DNA of 64,000 nucleotides from Chionoecetes opilio (taxonomy: Eukaryota > Arthropoda > Malacostraca > Decapoda > Majidae). The translations under genes and the position numbers were made by a program. The DNA is taken from assembly GCA_016584305.1 (NCBI GenBank), contig JACEEZ010000170.1, positions 295,001 through 359,000 on the forward strand. The letters run 5' to 3'. This document shows positions 45,641-57,480 of the stretch, piece by piece. The notes beneath the pieces are model-generated. The model was not told the DNA's origin, did not search any database, and worked only from the letters and a program-made list of their open reading frames with translations. Numbering within the stretch: position 1 is the stretch's first letter; each line of letters opens with the position of its first letter.

Positions 45641-45955
45641 TCTTGACACTATCGTGATACTTTCATGGCACCGTCATGGCACTATCGTAGTTATCGTGGC
45701 TTTATCGTGACGACAAAATGACTGTTAATTTTTTTCAAATCTGCCATTCGTGACTTTGTCTTACAACTATCATGACTCCATCGTGACCATCTTACGACCG
45801 TCATGACACATACTTACAGGCAGCATGACATTTTTAAGAGGCGATCGTGGTCGGCGTTTATCGTGGTCAAATTTCACGATAGCGCCAATGATTAAATTAG
45901 TGGCGCTATCGTGGTTCGAATATGAAATGTGTGACGGGGGCTTTACGGATCAATT
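45641..45955. repeat. MITE-like sequence with degenerate ATCGTG/TCATGAC motifs
   Basis: Many ACTATCGTG, GGCACTATCGTAG and CATGAC units in both orientations. It ends GTGTGACGGGGGCTTTA, resembling the right ends of TTA-flanked MITEs such as 26698-27946. I did not find its left end. Confidence 0.5.
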
Positions 45956-46425
45956 CACTAATGCATGATTTGATTGTGTGTTTACAATGTAAATGATGAC
46001 GTCATGAGTTGGTGACCTACTTGGCCTGCCTCGGCTCGCGCTGTGATTGGTCCTAATTTCTCTCATAGACTGAACACTTCCAGGCTTCATGAATATGCGT
46101 CCGGGATATTAGTCAGTGTTTATTCTACAACTAAACAGCTTCAGAGACCATTTATAGTAAATGTGGACAAATTAATTGGAAAATTGTTATCCAAATATAA
46201 GCGTATAGAGCAAGTAAAAACAGTTATTTAAAACTGCTGGAAAATACATAAAAGGCTAAGTTAAAACATATAGTAATCAAGAATGAGAAGAAAATACACC
46301 AAACTACTTAGTACAAACATCAGGAAGGTGTTGATGCAAAGGCTATACCTCCTCAAGACTTACCATCTTTGGCTCGGCGGCGCAATTGTTTCAATGATAT
46401 TTTTGTCTTCCGCTAGTCACGTGAC
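45956..46425. other. No gene recognised
   Basis: AT-rich sequence. A frame near 46310-46420 (LPSLARRRNCFNDIFVFR) is open but unrecognised. Confidence 0.4.
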
Positions 46426-46428
46426 TCA

Positions 46429-46641
46429 GTGCACGTGGATATCCACCCGGATATCCACCCGGATGAAGTGAAAAGGAAGAAACACAGAAAACAGCGGTTG
46501 CATGCATTCCCCCAAACAAATTGTTGGTCCCAAGAAGAACATGAAGAAATGTTAATGGATTCCTTGGAAAGTTTGGAGCAGATAATAGGAATCAGTAAGA
46601 GCAATGATTCGGATTTCAAAGTTAAAGAAGTCAAATGCTAA
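46429..46641 (+). CDS. Short open frame of unknown function
   Basis: A 70-codon frame beginning MHVDIHPDIHPDEVKRKKHR, then FPQTNCWSQEEHEEMLMDSL and an Asp/Lys-rich end, closed by TAA. Composition is protein-like, with a basic KRKKHRKQR patch that could be a nuclear signal. There is a GATATCCACCCG direct repeat at the start. No known domain, and no neighbours that help. It could be an exon or a chance frame. Confidence 0.2.
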   Translation: MHVDIHPDIHPDEVKRKKHRKQRLHAFPQTNCWSQEEHEEMLMDSLESLEQIIGISKSNDSDFKVKEVKC

Positions 46642-46649
46642 AGGTTTGA

Positions 46650-48097
46650 AAGTGAAAGAAGTGAATATACCCAGGGTAACAGATTAGTAACTTAGTTAAT
46701 ACAAGAAGAATACATTTTTCTGATCAATCTAAATTGTTCAGCTTTTCAATCATATCATCTTTGTAATCTTACCTTGTACCAATGCTGAGTGAGTCCAAAC
46801 CAGGTTAGAGAGCGGATAATCTCATCGAATTTGTATTTCCAGGGTGTGTGCTTTGAAAAATACCACCCAATATGTGCCACTGCGACTTCCTGCTGCAACA
46901 CGTACCAATCCTCGTCCTGACAAAATCACATCTATTAGCTTCATTGACAGGGTTAACAAGTGGTTGGCCTGAACCTAAATGTTTGGATGTTCGCAATTCT
47001 GTGTGTCGCTGTTGTCATTTTTGTGTCTATCTTAAAAAATTTCAATCGTGAGGCAGTGCAACCCTTATAACAAAAGCTGATTTAGCTATGCAAGCCTCTA
47101 CTCTCACCGGAATTTCAGAACTTTCAACCCAGTAATATTCATCATATGTTAGCCATAACATTGTCTCCCATCTCTTATTGGGAGACATCTACTACATCTA
47201 CATCTACATCTACTCATCACGAACGAGGAATAACGGAATAAAACCAAGATGTAGACAGGTACAACTAAATATTTTGTACAATATTATACTTTACCAATGG
47301 ATATTCAAACACGACATGAACAGGAGAGGTTCGAAACACTACTGTGTTGCGCTAGACCAGATAGGAGACACAGGAGGCAGATCTCCTCTTACAATGACTG
47401 TGACTACGTTCCTTCCTAAACTTTGATAAGAACAGCATCCTTTTGTTTGGTTTTATATGCTACCATCTGTGTAGTGGCACGAAACTAAAAACCTACCGCG
47501 CAGACACAGACAAATACAAACCTTTAAGTACTTATATAATTCCAGCGATAGGTAGTTATTCTGTTCAATCATAGCGTGGCTACCCTGTTTTAGGGCAGCT
47601 ACAGCGTCCTCTGTGTGGGGAAACAGATCCATCTTGAGGCTCAAGGATCCCAACACCGGGTCTTGGGTAGACAGCAGTAACTGTCTGATGTACGCCCCGT
47701 TATCCACAAGGGCGATCCTGTTGTGAAAGTTATCAAAAACCCTTTGTTAATACATAAAAAATAAAGAATGCTTATTACTGCTGAAAAATATAGATTTTTT
47801 TTATTGCAATCCATGAAGGATAATACACTGATTAATAAAGTGTGTACAAGATACTTATACGTTATACACCGGTACCATAAATCCTTTCCTTTCAACTATC
47901 CATTCACAACATCAATGACTGTGGTGCTTAGCCACGCTCAATAAGGGACCATTACATAAATTATAGAATATGTGATTCGTTGGTAGGCCGCACTCTCCTT
48001 ACTCGTGTTTCCTTCATGTCACTGGAATGCACCTCTTCATTGATGATTGATCAGTTTATTTTACCATTTTATTTTTCTTATAAGAAAAGGGGCTGGC
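46650..48097. other. No gene recognised
   Basis: About 1.4 kb with a short ACATCT repeat near 47190-47215. No defensible gene. Confidence 0.5.
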
Positions 48098-48099
48098 TA

Positions 48100-48869
48100 A
48101 AGGCGGCGTCACACTAGCACTTTTTCCGTCTAGTTTTTTCAGCAACTTTCTAAAAACTAACAATTTTGAATTTTCTGACTGCAAGCCGTCACACACACAC
48201 AATCGTTCGCCTGCGCTACCAGTCAGCTGTTCCTTCGACTGTAAACAAACATGGCTCCGACGCCAGGGCAAGCTATCGCTGGTATACACTTAATTATGTG
48301 TATTATCAATAGTAGACCTAATATCGACCTAGATATAATAAGACCTAGATAAGACCTAGAATATCAAGGCCTTCTTGGTGTACAAGTCTGATCTGTGGTC
48401 CCAGAGACAAGGGTGGCCTCGTATGCATTCACCGAGAAATTCTTCTGAGCTACGTGTCCACAGCATTTCGTCTATAATCTTAAGTTGAAGTCTTGAAGAG
48501 TGAGAAACAAATTTTGAGTGTCTTGAAAAAGAAACACAACAATCGAGTCATGCTTGAGACTGTTGGCTGTTATATAGAACCGACTTTTAAATGTATCTAC
48601 ATGTACAATAGTCACTTGGATATTTTTAATACTTTCAAATGTATTGAATTATAATTTGCCAAAAATGACTGATTTATATCGAATATCTTTAAAGTAATCA
48701 CTATGGATTTTGATTTGACTATGAAAGTCGTCTTCAACTTTCCATATGAAGACGATCATGATCGTCTGACTCAGACTGACTGATTCAGACGGAAAAACTC
48801 GACAGAACGAGAAAAAACCAACGGAAATCGTAAAACTAGACGGAAAAAGTGCTAGTGTGACGCCACCTT
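48100..48869. mobile_element. MITE with ~38-bp terminal inverted repeats
   Basis: AAGGCGGCGTCACACTAGCA, then CTTTTTCCGTCTAGTTTT at the left, and the complement with one change at 48832-48869. TA lies on both sides (48098-48099 and 48870-48871). The GCGTCACAC motif resembles the ends of the Harbinger-type element at 53627. Interior non-coding. Confidence 0.75.
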
Positions 48870-48964
48870 TAGGAGAAAAAAGACTAACAAAAAGCCTGCT
48901 GTGCAGTCAGACCCGATAAAGCAGACAGTGATATTTTAGATATTTGCCTATGAGTATGCAGTGA
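48870..48964. other. Spacer
   Basis: Short sequence between the MITE and a retroelement fragment; nothing recognised. Confidence 0.4.
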
Positions 48965-49420
48965 CAGTTTCAAATCGGTTCGATGTGCTCGGTGCCCTCG
49001 AAGACCCTGTAGAACTGTGGGATACCTTCAAACGTGAAACTCTCCAGGCTGCCCAGGAGTATATTGTGGGGAGCGCCCGAGGTCAAGGCGTGGTTTTGTC
49101 TCGACGGAGACGAGGGAGAATCGAGTAGAGTCGCGCTGCCAGGCTTGCTGGGAACCAAGACCAGTAGCCTACAGGGCTCTGTCTTGCAGGACCAGAACTC
49201 TCTTCGGGAGAGATAAGGAGAGACATGTCAAGAGTCTCGCTGAGGATGTCAGTGCCATTTGAACGCTAATGACCTCCGACCCGCTTACCGAGGCCTAAAG
49301 AAGCTCCGTTCCCAGTCTCCATCTCGGGCGAGTGCTATCCGAGCAGCAGATGGGCGCCTCGTGTCGGACATGGATGGGCAGATGCAGGGTCATCGGGTCG
49401 GCCAGCCGAATTGGCCACTT
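48965..49420 (+). pseudogene. Fragment of the APE-RT retroelement (endonuclease-RT linker)
   Basis: Plus-strand frames encode VSNRFDVLGALEDPVELWDTF, then KRETLQAAQEYIVGSARGQG and VVLSRRRR, AARLAGN, and later ADGRLVSDMDGQM. They match the minus-strand frames at about 5080-5490 of the element at 3367-6867. Stops and frameshifts are present. The coding order resumes at 50095. Confidence 0.8.
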
Positions 49421-50094
<674 letters not shown>

Positions 50095-50165
50095 ATGACC
50101 CTGGGCAGATGGCTCGTTGGGCTGAGTACTTTGGGCAATTGTTAACGGTGGACCCTCCAATGGGC
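50095..50165 (+). pseudogene. Continuation of the APE-RT retroelement fragment
   Basis: Encodes ARWAEYFGQLLTVDPP, equivalent to WAEYFAQLFTVDPP at about 4995-5045 on the minus strand of the full element. It directly continues the piece that ends near 49420. Confidence 0.75.
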
Positions 50166-50534
50166 TCGTTTACTCACACCTAAAACACGGAGTTTTATGA
50201 AGCTTTGGATGCAATATAAGCTACATATCACCGGACTCATATTAATTTTGCTAAAAATGCACCATGAATGAGAGATATGTAGTTTTTGGGGCCAAAATAT
50301 GACGTGGCCGCGGAACGCGCTGTGATTGGTTGTGACGTAGACAACACACGAACATCCCTTCCGCTCGCTTCTCTACCCTGCTTCACACAGTACTCGCCTA
50401 TATAGCTGGACAAAGAGAACACACTATGTTTGTTTTGTGTCAATCTGCTAAAACCACGATTAAAACAACAGAGAGTGTTCATATCTGTGTCCAAGGACAA
50501 GAAAAAAAGTAAACAGTGGTGATGGATGTCTACT
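50166..50534. other. No gene recognised
   Basis: A GC-moderate stretch including CGCGCTGTGATTGGTTGTGA, also seen in part near 46035 (CGCGCTGTGATTGGTC). It may be a repeat end. No gene. Confidence 0.4.
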
Positions 50535-51205
50535 ATAGGCGTTTTCTACGGGGGATCTCACTTGCAAGCGAAAAAAAATTCGATTGCTCAAATTTCGCTT
50601 GCTGTTCAATCATCCAGGGAAGATGATTGCCCGACCCGCAAGAATTTTTTGTGGCAGCAAGCGAAATGTTTGTTTGGGCACTGTCGCGATCGGCTGACGT
50701 GGCGGTGGTTTGTGTTTCAATAAAATGTGACAGTAGTGTACATTAGTTAAAATCAATCACTCCTTATTTTAATATCTTATTATATAATCTTGAATCAGGT
50801 AAGTGAGGTTGCGGCGTGTAATTAAGGATAAAATAACCGGCACATCTTTACATATTCCTATATATATATATATGCATTCAAACAGTCTTTACACACACAA
50901 CATTATGAACAGCCTCAGTCGGCCATCTTCCATCATCCTGTCCACTTGTGCATTCCTCTGTTCCAAGCTTCTGTGCTGCTTTATTGACAATACGAGCGTC
51001 ACTTTTAGGTAAGAACATAGAACTGATCCAGCATAAAAACACTCGAGAAACTTTGGTCAGCCGCCATGTTTTTTTTACATCTCAGCCGCCGCCCCGCCAT
51101 CTCAGGAGCAAGCGACGGAAACGTTTTCTGCGGGGGGAAAGTGACCGCTTGCAAGCGATTTTTTTTTGCTTGCAAGCGAAATCTCCGCAGAAAACGCCTC
51201 ATAGG
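50535..51205. mobile_element. MITE with inverted ends GGCGTTTTCT
   Basis: Left GGCGTTTTCTACGGGGGATC, then CTTGCAAGCGA; right end is the complement of AGGCGTTTTCTGCGGAGATT with a second CTTGCAAGCGA. GCTTGCAAGCGA palindromes repeat inside. No transposase frame and no clear target duplication. Confidence 0.65.
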
Positions 51206-51652
51206 CGTGATATCCCTGAGAGAACACGCATGTTACTCATGTGTGTGTGTGTGTGTAGATGTCACTGTAGAAGGTGCTACATTCTCTGTGCTCATGACCA
51301 GCCTGTGTGTGTGTGTCCCTCACTCGCAGATAAAACAAGATCAGATATATTGTTGTCAAAGTCACCGGATTGTTGACTTTATAATAATAGATGACTGGTG
51401 ACTGCTGGGTGACTGATGACTGAGTGGTAAATGTCTGCTGGGTGACTATTGCCAGGTTGACTGGTAACTACAGAATGGTGATTGGTGTTTGTCTGTGTAA
51501 GCTGATGAAGTAACAAACGCCTACACACACACACACACACAACACACGCGGCGTGTGTTGTTGTGACAATGCTGCGGGCACGGGAAGCATCCAAAAGTGT
51601 GCATTTCCCCTTCATCTAGGGCCAGGCGATTCATTATGGACTCTTGACCATA
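51206..51652. repeat. GT/AC microsatellites and degenerate GGTGACTG repeats
   Basis: Short (GT)n at 51239-51257, a field of TGACTGGTGACTGCTGGGTG-like units at 51389-51490, and (AC)n at 51523-51541. No gene. Confidence 0.6.
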
Positions 51653-51654
51653 TA

Positions 51655-52083
51655 CAGGGAGGTCCCGAAGATACGAGCAGTTAGGTTCCATCTGACATAC
51701 TCGTTAAGCGAAATCTCGTATAACGAAACACATAACGAATGGTAAAATATAGGTTCGGTTCCAGGACCCCATAAAAAAAAAAAAAAAAAAAAAAAGGACA
51801 TGTTTTTCAAGTCATGCCACCAGAATTATCATATTTTCAGATTGATTATCGTACAACCTTAGGTAAAATCATATATCATATACTGTAGTCAGTAAATGAT
51901 TTTATAATTTTAGTAAATAACTTGTAATTTACTTTAGTAAATAACTTGGTAATTTTACTCACCCCAGTTTGAATGTCGTAACATTGGATTTTCGATCTCG
52001 TATATTGAAAATAGACCCTAATTTACACATCTCGTATCATCGGATTCTCGTATATCGAATGCTCGTATAACGGGACCTCCCTG
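51655..52083. mobile_element. Pogo/Tigger-like MITE, 429 bp
   Basis: Inverted ends CAGGGAGGTCCCG and its complement CGGGACCTCCCTG are flanked by TA on both sides (51653-51654 and 52084-52085). Subterminal CTCGTAT/ATACGAG motifs are typical of pogo-type TIRs. An A run of ~25 bp lies inside. Non-autonomous. Confidence 0.85.
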
Positions 52084-52085
<2 letters not shown>

Positions 52086-52139
<54 letters not shown>

Positions 52140-52223
52140 CATACATATATATATACATATATATATATATAATATATATATATATGTATATATAAATATA
52201 TCTATGTATTCATCTAGTTGCAG

Positions 52224-52268
<45 letters not shown>

Positions 52269-52275
52269 TGCGTGC
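52086..52275. repeat. (AT)n then (GT)n microsatellites
   Basis: AT array 52086-52200 with ACATACAT breaks, followed by GT array 52225-52275. Confidence 0.95.
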
Positions 52276-52593
52276 GTGGAAGGCGCTCTCATTCTACCTG
52301 TCCTATATAATAGAAGGATCTTGGAATGTAGTGAAGGCTGCAGGGTTGTGTAAACAGCCAGGGTAGCGTGTGGCTGAGAACGGCCAAGGCACGTGGTGGT
52401 CCTATCACGCCCAAACAGGGCGCGCCTGGTGATTGATATAAGTTACCTCCGTAGTTGACAATGCAGGGATAGAGAATACTCGCGTTGCCGTATGATGTAG
52501 TGTATTGTATTTACACGAGGATGGGGGAAGCCAAGACGAGTCCGGCCAGCGGGCGAGGCCGCGGGTGTGAGTGGAGCGACCACTGTCTTAAGG

Positions 52594-53557
52594 CAGAGGT
52601 TCTCAAACTTTTTGAGCTGCGACCCCTCCAAATAATTTTGAAAGGCTTGCAACCCCTCTCCCCCAACCCTTACCAAAGCATTTCTGACAATCTGACACAT
52701 TTACATTCTTTGTCTTTTATTTCTCTCTGTTACACACGAACACAAACACACACATACCCACACATAGGTAGTCTTATTGCTCCGTATCATAACATTCTAA
52801 GTATAATATATTCGGTAAAAAAATATGAATACTTAAATGATACCGTAATCAGTGCAATCTATATCCTGTATTCCTGCTTTAGACGCATCGAAAAAATAAG
52901 TAACTCAAAGTAATCGTCCAGACCCATTTTTTCTTTGCAGAATTATGTAGAATGTTCATTCAAAATACCTAATCCTAAATTGTGTTTTGAGAGCTCGGGG
53001 AATTTACAGATTTTGAATGCGGATAATTTAAAAACGGGTGATTGGATGCAAAAAACGACAATATATTGTTGATATACTCGATAATGGCTATATTTTGACT
53101 GCATTAAATCAGGAATGATGAAATGGTCTGGACGATTACATTAAATAAAGTTTAGACTTGTGATGTGGATCTGTAATGACAAGGTCGGGCAGCGATGATA
53201 GAAGTACGTATGTATAGCTAGCTACTGGACGTGTGAACGTGGTAGTGAGGGCTTGACGGAAAGATTGATTGATTATAGTTTTAAGGCGCCGCAACTGCGG
53301 GGTTCTTGACGTGACGGAAAGGGGAGGGAGGACAAAGGATTAACCCTTTTCTCAGTCAGATTATATAACTATACTTTTTTATTAGCAATTTATTAAAGCC
53401 TAGGAAGGTATAACCATTGTTTTGTTTTATACTGAAAATAGATATAAAAGAACAATAATAAATTATGAATATTGTGTTCTTTAATGCATTTGCACATTCT
53501 AGAAATCTTGCGAGCTCCCCCAGAAGACTTTCGTGACCCCTAATTTGAGAACCCCTG
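52594..53557. mobile_element. hAT-type non-autonomous element, 964 bp
   Basis: Ends CAGAGGTTCTCAAA and (complement) CAGGGGTTCTCAAA, with GTGACCCC/GCGACCCC subterminal motifs. Flanking octamers TCTTAAGG (52586-52593) and GTCTAAGG (53558-53565) are a nearly matching 8-bp duplication. The empty site is visible in the relative at 60622-60949. Interior AT-rich; no transposase. Confidence 0.85.
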
Positions 53558-53626
53558 GTCTAAGGGTGGCTGTGAGTGAGTGGGAATCAGGTCAGCGGGC
53601 AGCGGGCGACCTGCGCTGCCCCGTAA

Positions 53627-55509
53627 TGGTGCCGTCACACCATGGCGATTAGGCCAGCGCACGCCCAGCGTTTTTGAAAATTTCACCAAAATTTTTGGCA
53701 ACTTCCAACACGTTCAAATTTGCCCGATCTCTGAACGTAGACACGACAATGGACGTGCTCCCAACGATAACCAACGCATGTGAAACGTTTTATTAGCGTT
53801 TAGGAGCGTTTAGGTAACGTTCCATTGACGCCTGATTAAAATATATCAGCGTTTCCATGCGTTCGACTAACGTTAAACTAACGTTTGCCTGGCGATTTAT
53901 GAGCGCGCAAAACGACTGAGTAACGATCGCCTGACGTTTTGTGGGCGCTCTCATGGTGTCACTCCACAGGGTATAAAAGGACGCTGGTTCAGTTTTCATC
54001 TCAAACCTCTGCAGTCAGCAAACATAACTGGACAGTTATTCACACAGGAACTGGAGATCTGAACCGTTGGAGATCTGAGTTTCCGATCCTGCTCCCTAGC
54101 CTGAAATGACAGAAGACAAAAAAATACTCCATTAATATACAGAAATATACAACAATGCTACAATACAAATATTAAAATAAAAATAATTAGTTTTGTGAAC
54201 TGATACTTACCACCAACATCTGCCCAGATGAACTTATAATCCGCGTCCACCAGGGCCAGCATGACGATCGAGTAGAATCCCTTATAGTTATAGTAGGTGG
54301 ACCCAGACCGGTTAGGGCATCTACAGGCAACGTGCTTTCCGTCAAGGGCGCCGCAGGAGTGGGGAAAGTTCCACCTCTTTAGGAACTGCTCAGCAATCGG
54401 ACACCATCCTTCAGGAGTGGTGGGGGGTGTCATCACTTCATCAAGGTACTCGTCGACGATCGCCTTGCAGACCTCACGGACGACGACGGATATCGTGTTT
54501 GCCGGAACTCTCCACCCAAACTTCATGTCAGCAAACTTGGATCCAGACGCCAGATGACGGAGGGTGACGGCCAGCTTCAGCCCAGGCTTGAGGGGCTCCC
54601 TGAACCACGTGTGCTGCTTGGTGATCCTTCCTCTGACCCGGTCAAGTATCTCGTCAAACATCTCAGGCGGCATGCGCATGAAATTACTGAAAGACTTGGG
54701 GTCCTCCCGCCGCAGCTCGACCATAAGCTGGTCATACAGACCGAACTGCCCCCGCCTCAGGATCCAGGCTCTCGTCCAGAACTGTCGTTTACGCTGTCCT
54801 TTTCTCCATCTCCGACGACCCCGTACGTGCTGGGCAACGTTCAGCTGGAACACGTTGACTTCATGCTGGGCTATGGCAAGCAGGTAGGTCCGACGAAGCC
54901 TCTCTGCATCCTCCATGGTCGACATGCACACCACGGAGACTATTAACTGAGCAGCTCAGCCCTTTTTATATACCCAGGAGCGTTGACATCACGCCTAACG
55001 CTAGCCCAACTATACCTACACGTTCTGAGAACGGTTTGCTAACGCTATGGCTTCGCTGAGTGCGTTTTGTGGACGTCCATAGACGTTTACGATCGCCACC
55101 AACCCGCTATACAATCGCTTTAAAGACGTTCTTTGAACGCTGGCAATGCGCCAGTGACACGCTTGTAACACGCTACGTAAAAAACGAACGAATGTCAACG
55201 TTTACGAACGAACACCAAACGCCTGAGGAAAGATAGCCTAACGAAGGTAACGATTTCATAGCGTTTATATAACGTTCTGTGAACGTTTCACAACGTTTCT
55301 GCTCAAACGTTTGACCGGGAAAAAAGTTTTGTGCATGTTCAAAAATAAATTCCGGCCCCAGCGTGTCTCTGCGTTCGCCGACAACCGCATAACGTTACAA
55401 ACGCATGCCTAACGATGGGAAAACGATCATGGACGTTTACCAACGTTTCCCCAAAAATTGGAAATCGCTGGGCGTGCGCTGGCCTAATCGTCATGGTGTG
55501 ACGGCGCCA
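53627..55509. mobile_element. PIF/Harbinger-type DNA transposon, internally deleted
   Basis: Inverted ends TGGTGCCGTCACACCATGGC and TGGCGCCGTCACACCATGAC (the latter as complement), extending ~45 bp through GGCCAGCGCACGCCCAGCG. TAA on both sides (53624-53626 and 55510-55512) is the 3-bp target duplication of this superfamily. Subterminal regions (53770-53960, 54980-55450) are packed with AACGTT and CGTTTAGG motifs. A transposase gene on the minus strand occupies 54036-54934 but lacks its 3' part, and no second (Myb/SANT) ORF is seen. Confidence 0.92.
54036..54934 (-). CDS. PIF/Harbinger transposase (HARBI1-like), 3'-truncated, two exons
   Basis: The minus-strand frame of exon 1 (54211-54934) encodes a DDE_Tnp_4-type transposase, the enzyme that excises and inserts the element. 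An N-terminal basic region (VRGRRRWRKGQRKRQFWTRA) is followed by FSNFMRMPPEMFDEILDRVR and LAVTLRHLASGSKFADM (helical region). The first catalytic aspartate lies in SCGALDGKHVACRCPNRSGS and the second in MLALVDADYKFIWADVGG. A GTG|GTAAGT donor (exon end 54211) may splice to exon 2 (54036-54091), coding AGSETQISNGSDLQ, the expected 'NGS.SD' continuation, and then a stop. The ~120-residue C-terminal part with the third catalytic acid is missing, so this product should be inactive. The start is M1 at 54934 or a later MEDAERLRR. Exon 1 is intact, suggesting recent activity of the family. Confidence 0.9.
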
Positions 55510-55602
55510 TAAGACAAAGTACAGGCGCGTAGCGCAGCCGGCGGTTGCCAGAATATCAACATATTAACATACCACCATTACATTCCTCCCCCCCCGTGGA
55601 AA

Positions 55603-55997
55603 AGAACAACGTGCCCACACGTTATACAACACAGAAAGGGACATGAACAATAACAAATGAATATGGTACATAATTGCCAGATAGCAAACAATATAGACAA
55701 CTAAATAATTGAATTGCAACACAAAGGGATAATAATTTGCACACATAATACATATAAATGGAAGTACAGGAAGCAAAACCACAGGGAGAAGCGAAACAAC
55801 AAGCAGAATTACAAACGCTAAATGACGTTTAAGAAGCAAAAATCAGGCAGAATCACAAACGCTAAGTGACGTACAAAGAAAAATGAGCCACACAAGCAGG
55901 AACGCGGGCTGAAGTTAATGATACTGATAAGCGTGCAGCAAGTAAATGTTAATCACAAGAAAGTGACATACAAAGAAAAAGGAGCCAATTACTAGCA
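55603..55997. repeat. Degenerate CAAAGAAAAATGAGCCAC-type repeats, left part
   Basis: A-rich sequence with diverged units such as AAGTGACGTACAAAGAAAAA, TGAGCCAC and CTAGCACAA. It continues at 57030-57470 after an insertion. Minus-strand frames are hydrophobic low-complexity reading of A-rich DNA. If the LTR reading is right, this is the 3' untranslated part of the retroelement. Confidence 0.5.
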
Positions 55998-56012
55998 CAA
56001 GGAAAATGAGTG

Positions 56013-57014
56013 TAGGACAAAACCCCCCTAGGAAAAAAACCCTAGGACAAAATCCCCCTAGGACAAAACCCCCCTAGGGAAACAAGCCCTGAGGACAAAA
56101 CCCCCCTGGGACAAAAAAAACAAGAAATTTTAAAATCATAATTTTTATACTTATTATTTGTAGTTAATCAACACTTCTCTGAGATGTAAAATATTACATT
56201 CATTATATAATATATAGGTTTTGATAGATAGGTGTTGATAGGTTTTTACCTATAGCTACCGTAGATAACACTTAATTTAGTCGCCAGCTGCAATAATGTC
56301 GCCAGGCGCCAAATATTACGAATTATATCATCACTACTGCTGTGTATGTACCACTGAAGATGATACACAGTAGTTTATATCATGGTTGTATAATCTATCC
56401 TGTTTCAGCGTTGTTTTATGCTTTGTATCTGCAAGTATATACGATTTTAAATTGCACACGCGGTTTTTTTTTCGAGCGACGACGACGGCGGGAGGACACT
56501 TAGAACAAACACTAGATGGCGACCTTAGTGTAGCCCATTATCAACGTCGCCACTCGGTTGATATATTTTTGTAATTTGTTCATTTACAGCCATACTATGA
56601 CACAGATGAAGACACAAAATGACACTCTCTCCAGATAGCCCCTTCTGACTTTCCTGAAATCATGGATGTAGAAATGTAAGTATTAACGCCACCACACGTC
56701 TGTAAATAAAAAAGAAACGTTGTCCTGGCGACTTTAGTGTTATCTACGGTACATGGGGATTTACGGTACTCAGGTACACAAAACAATGATCAGGTGGAGT
56801 GAACAAACACAAAGAAAGATTATAATATTTTTCATGATTACTTCAGTAATAAATTGTTTAAATTATATTTTTTCTTCTAATTTTAATGGTATTAAACTGA
56901 GTTTTTTTTTGTCCTATTTCGCACTTTAGCTTAGGGGATTTTGTCCAAGGGGTTTTTGTCCTAGGGGGTTTTGTCCGAGGGGGGTTTTGTCCTAGGGGGG
57001 TTTTGTCTGGACCC
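56013..57014. mobile_element. ~1-kb inverted-repeat element flanked by a 15-bp direct repeat
   Basis: Both ends are made of repeated TAGGACAAAACCCCCC units and complements (GGGGTTTTGTCCTA). The flanks are CAAGGAAAATGAGTG (55998-56012) and CAAGGAAAATGCGTG (57015-57029), a 15-bp duplication with one mismatch. A TA-flanked MITE is nested at 56259-56749. No protein-coding gene. Confidence 0.7.
56259..56749. mobile_element. MITE of the CCGTNNATAACACT family, nested
   Basis: Ends CCGTAGATAACACTTAATTT and the complement of GACTTTAGTGTTATCTACGG, with TA on both sides. Includes GTCGCCAGGCGCCAAATATT, matching the 18776-19032 arms. The longer interior is non-coding. Confidence 0.8.
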
Positions 57015-57029
57015 CAAGGAAAATGCGTG

Positions 57030-57480
57030 TAAAAGAAACTACAAATGCCAAAGCAATACCATACCACAAGATATACGAAGTGCAGGAGAATGCAGAGAAC
57101 TACTAATCACAATAAGAAGTGAAAATAGCAGGAAGCCAGTCGCGAGCACAGGAATATAAATGCGTGCAACAAGGAAGCTAAATAAATAGCAAAAAGGTAC
57201 ATTAGGCCACAAGGGTAGGTGGAAGAAAAGAAGTTAATCACAAAGAGAAGTGACATACTAAAAAAATTAAAAATGAGCCACGTGCTAGCACAAAAAAAAT
57301 ATAAATGCGTGCAACAAAAGCTAAAAATAAATACCAAACCACAGAGGAAAGTTGGGTAAGAAGAAAATAACCAAACATGCATATAAAAGCAGAAAAGGCT
57401 GGGAAAGAAATGCATAAGCCAAAAAGAAAGTCACAAAAGGGAAAAGAATGACACGGCAAGCAAAAATATATATATATAAA
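57030..57480. repeat. Degenerate CAAAGAAAAATGAGCCAC-type repeats, right part
   Basis: Continues 55603-55997 after the insertion, with repeated AATCACAAAGAGAAGTGACA and ATGCGTGCAACAA units, ending in a short TA array. Confidence 0.5.

Larger units (their letters stand above)
52305..55585 (-). mobile_element. LTR-like repeat split by two younger transposons
   Basis: Three pieces (52305-52593, 53566-53623, 55513-55585) join into one repeat, most of which exists uninterrupted by either transposon at 60622-60949 (~95% similar by eye). On the minus strand the repeat starts TGTAATGGTGGTATG just after a G-rich tract (complement of CCTCCCCCCCCGTGG, 55585-55602), which looks like a polypurine tract followed by an LTR. 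That suggests an LTR retrotransposon remnant with its 3' LTR here. The LTR's own far end and a primer-binding site are not certain. Confidence 0.55.
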
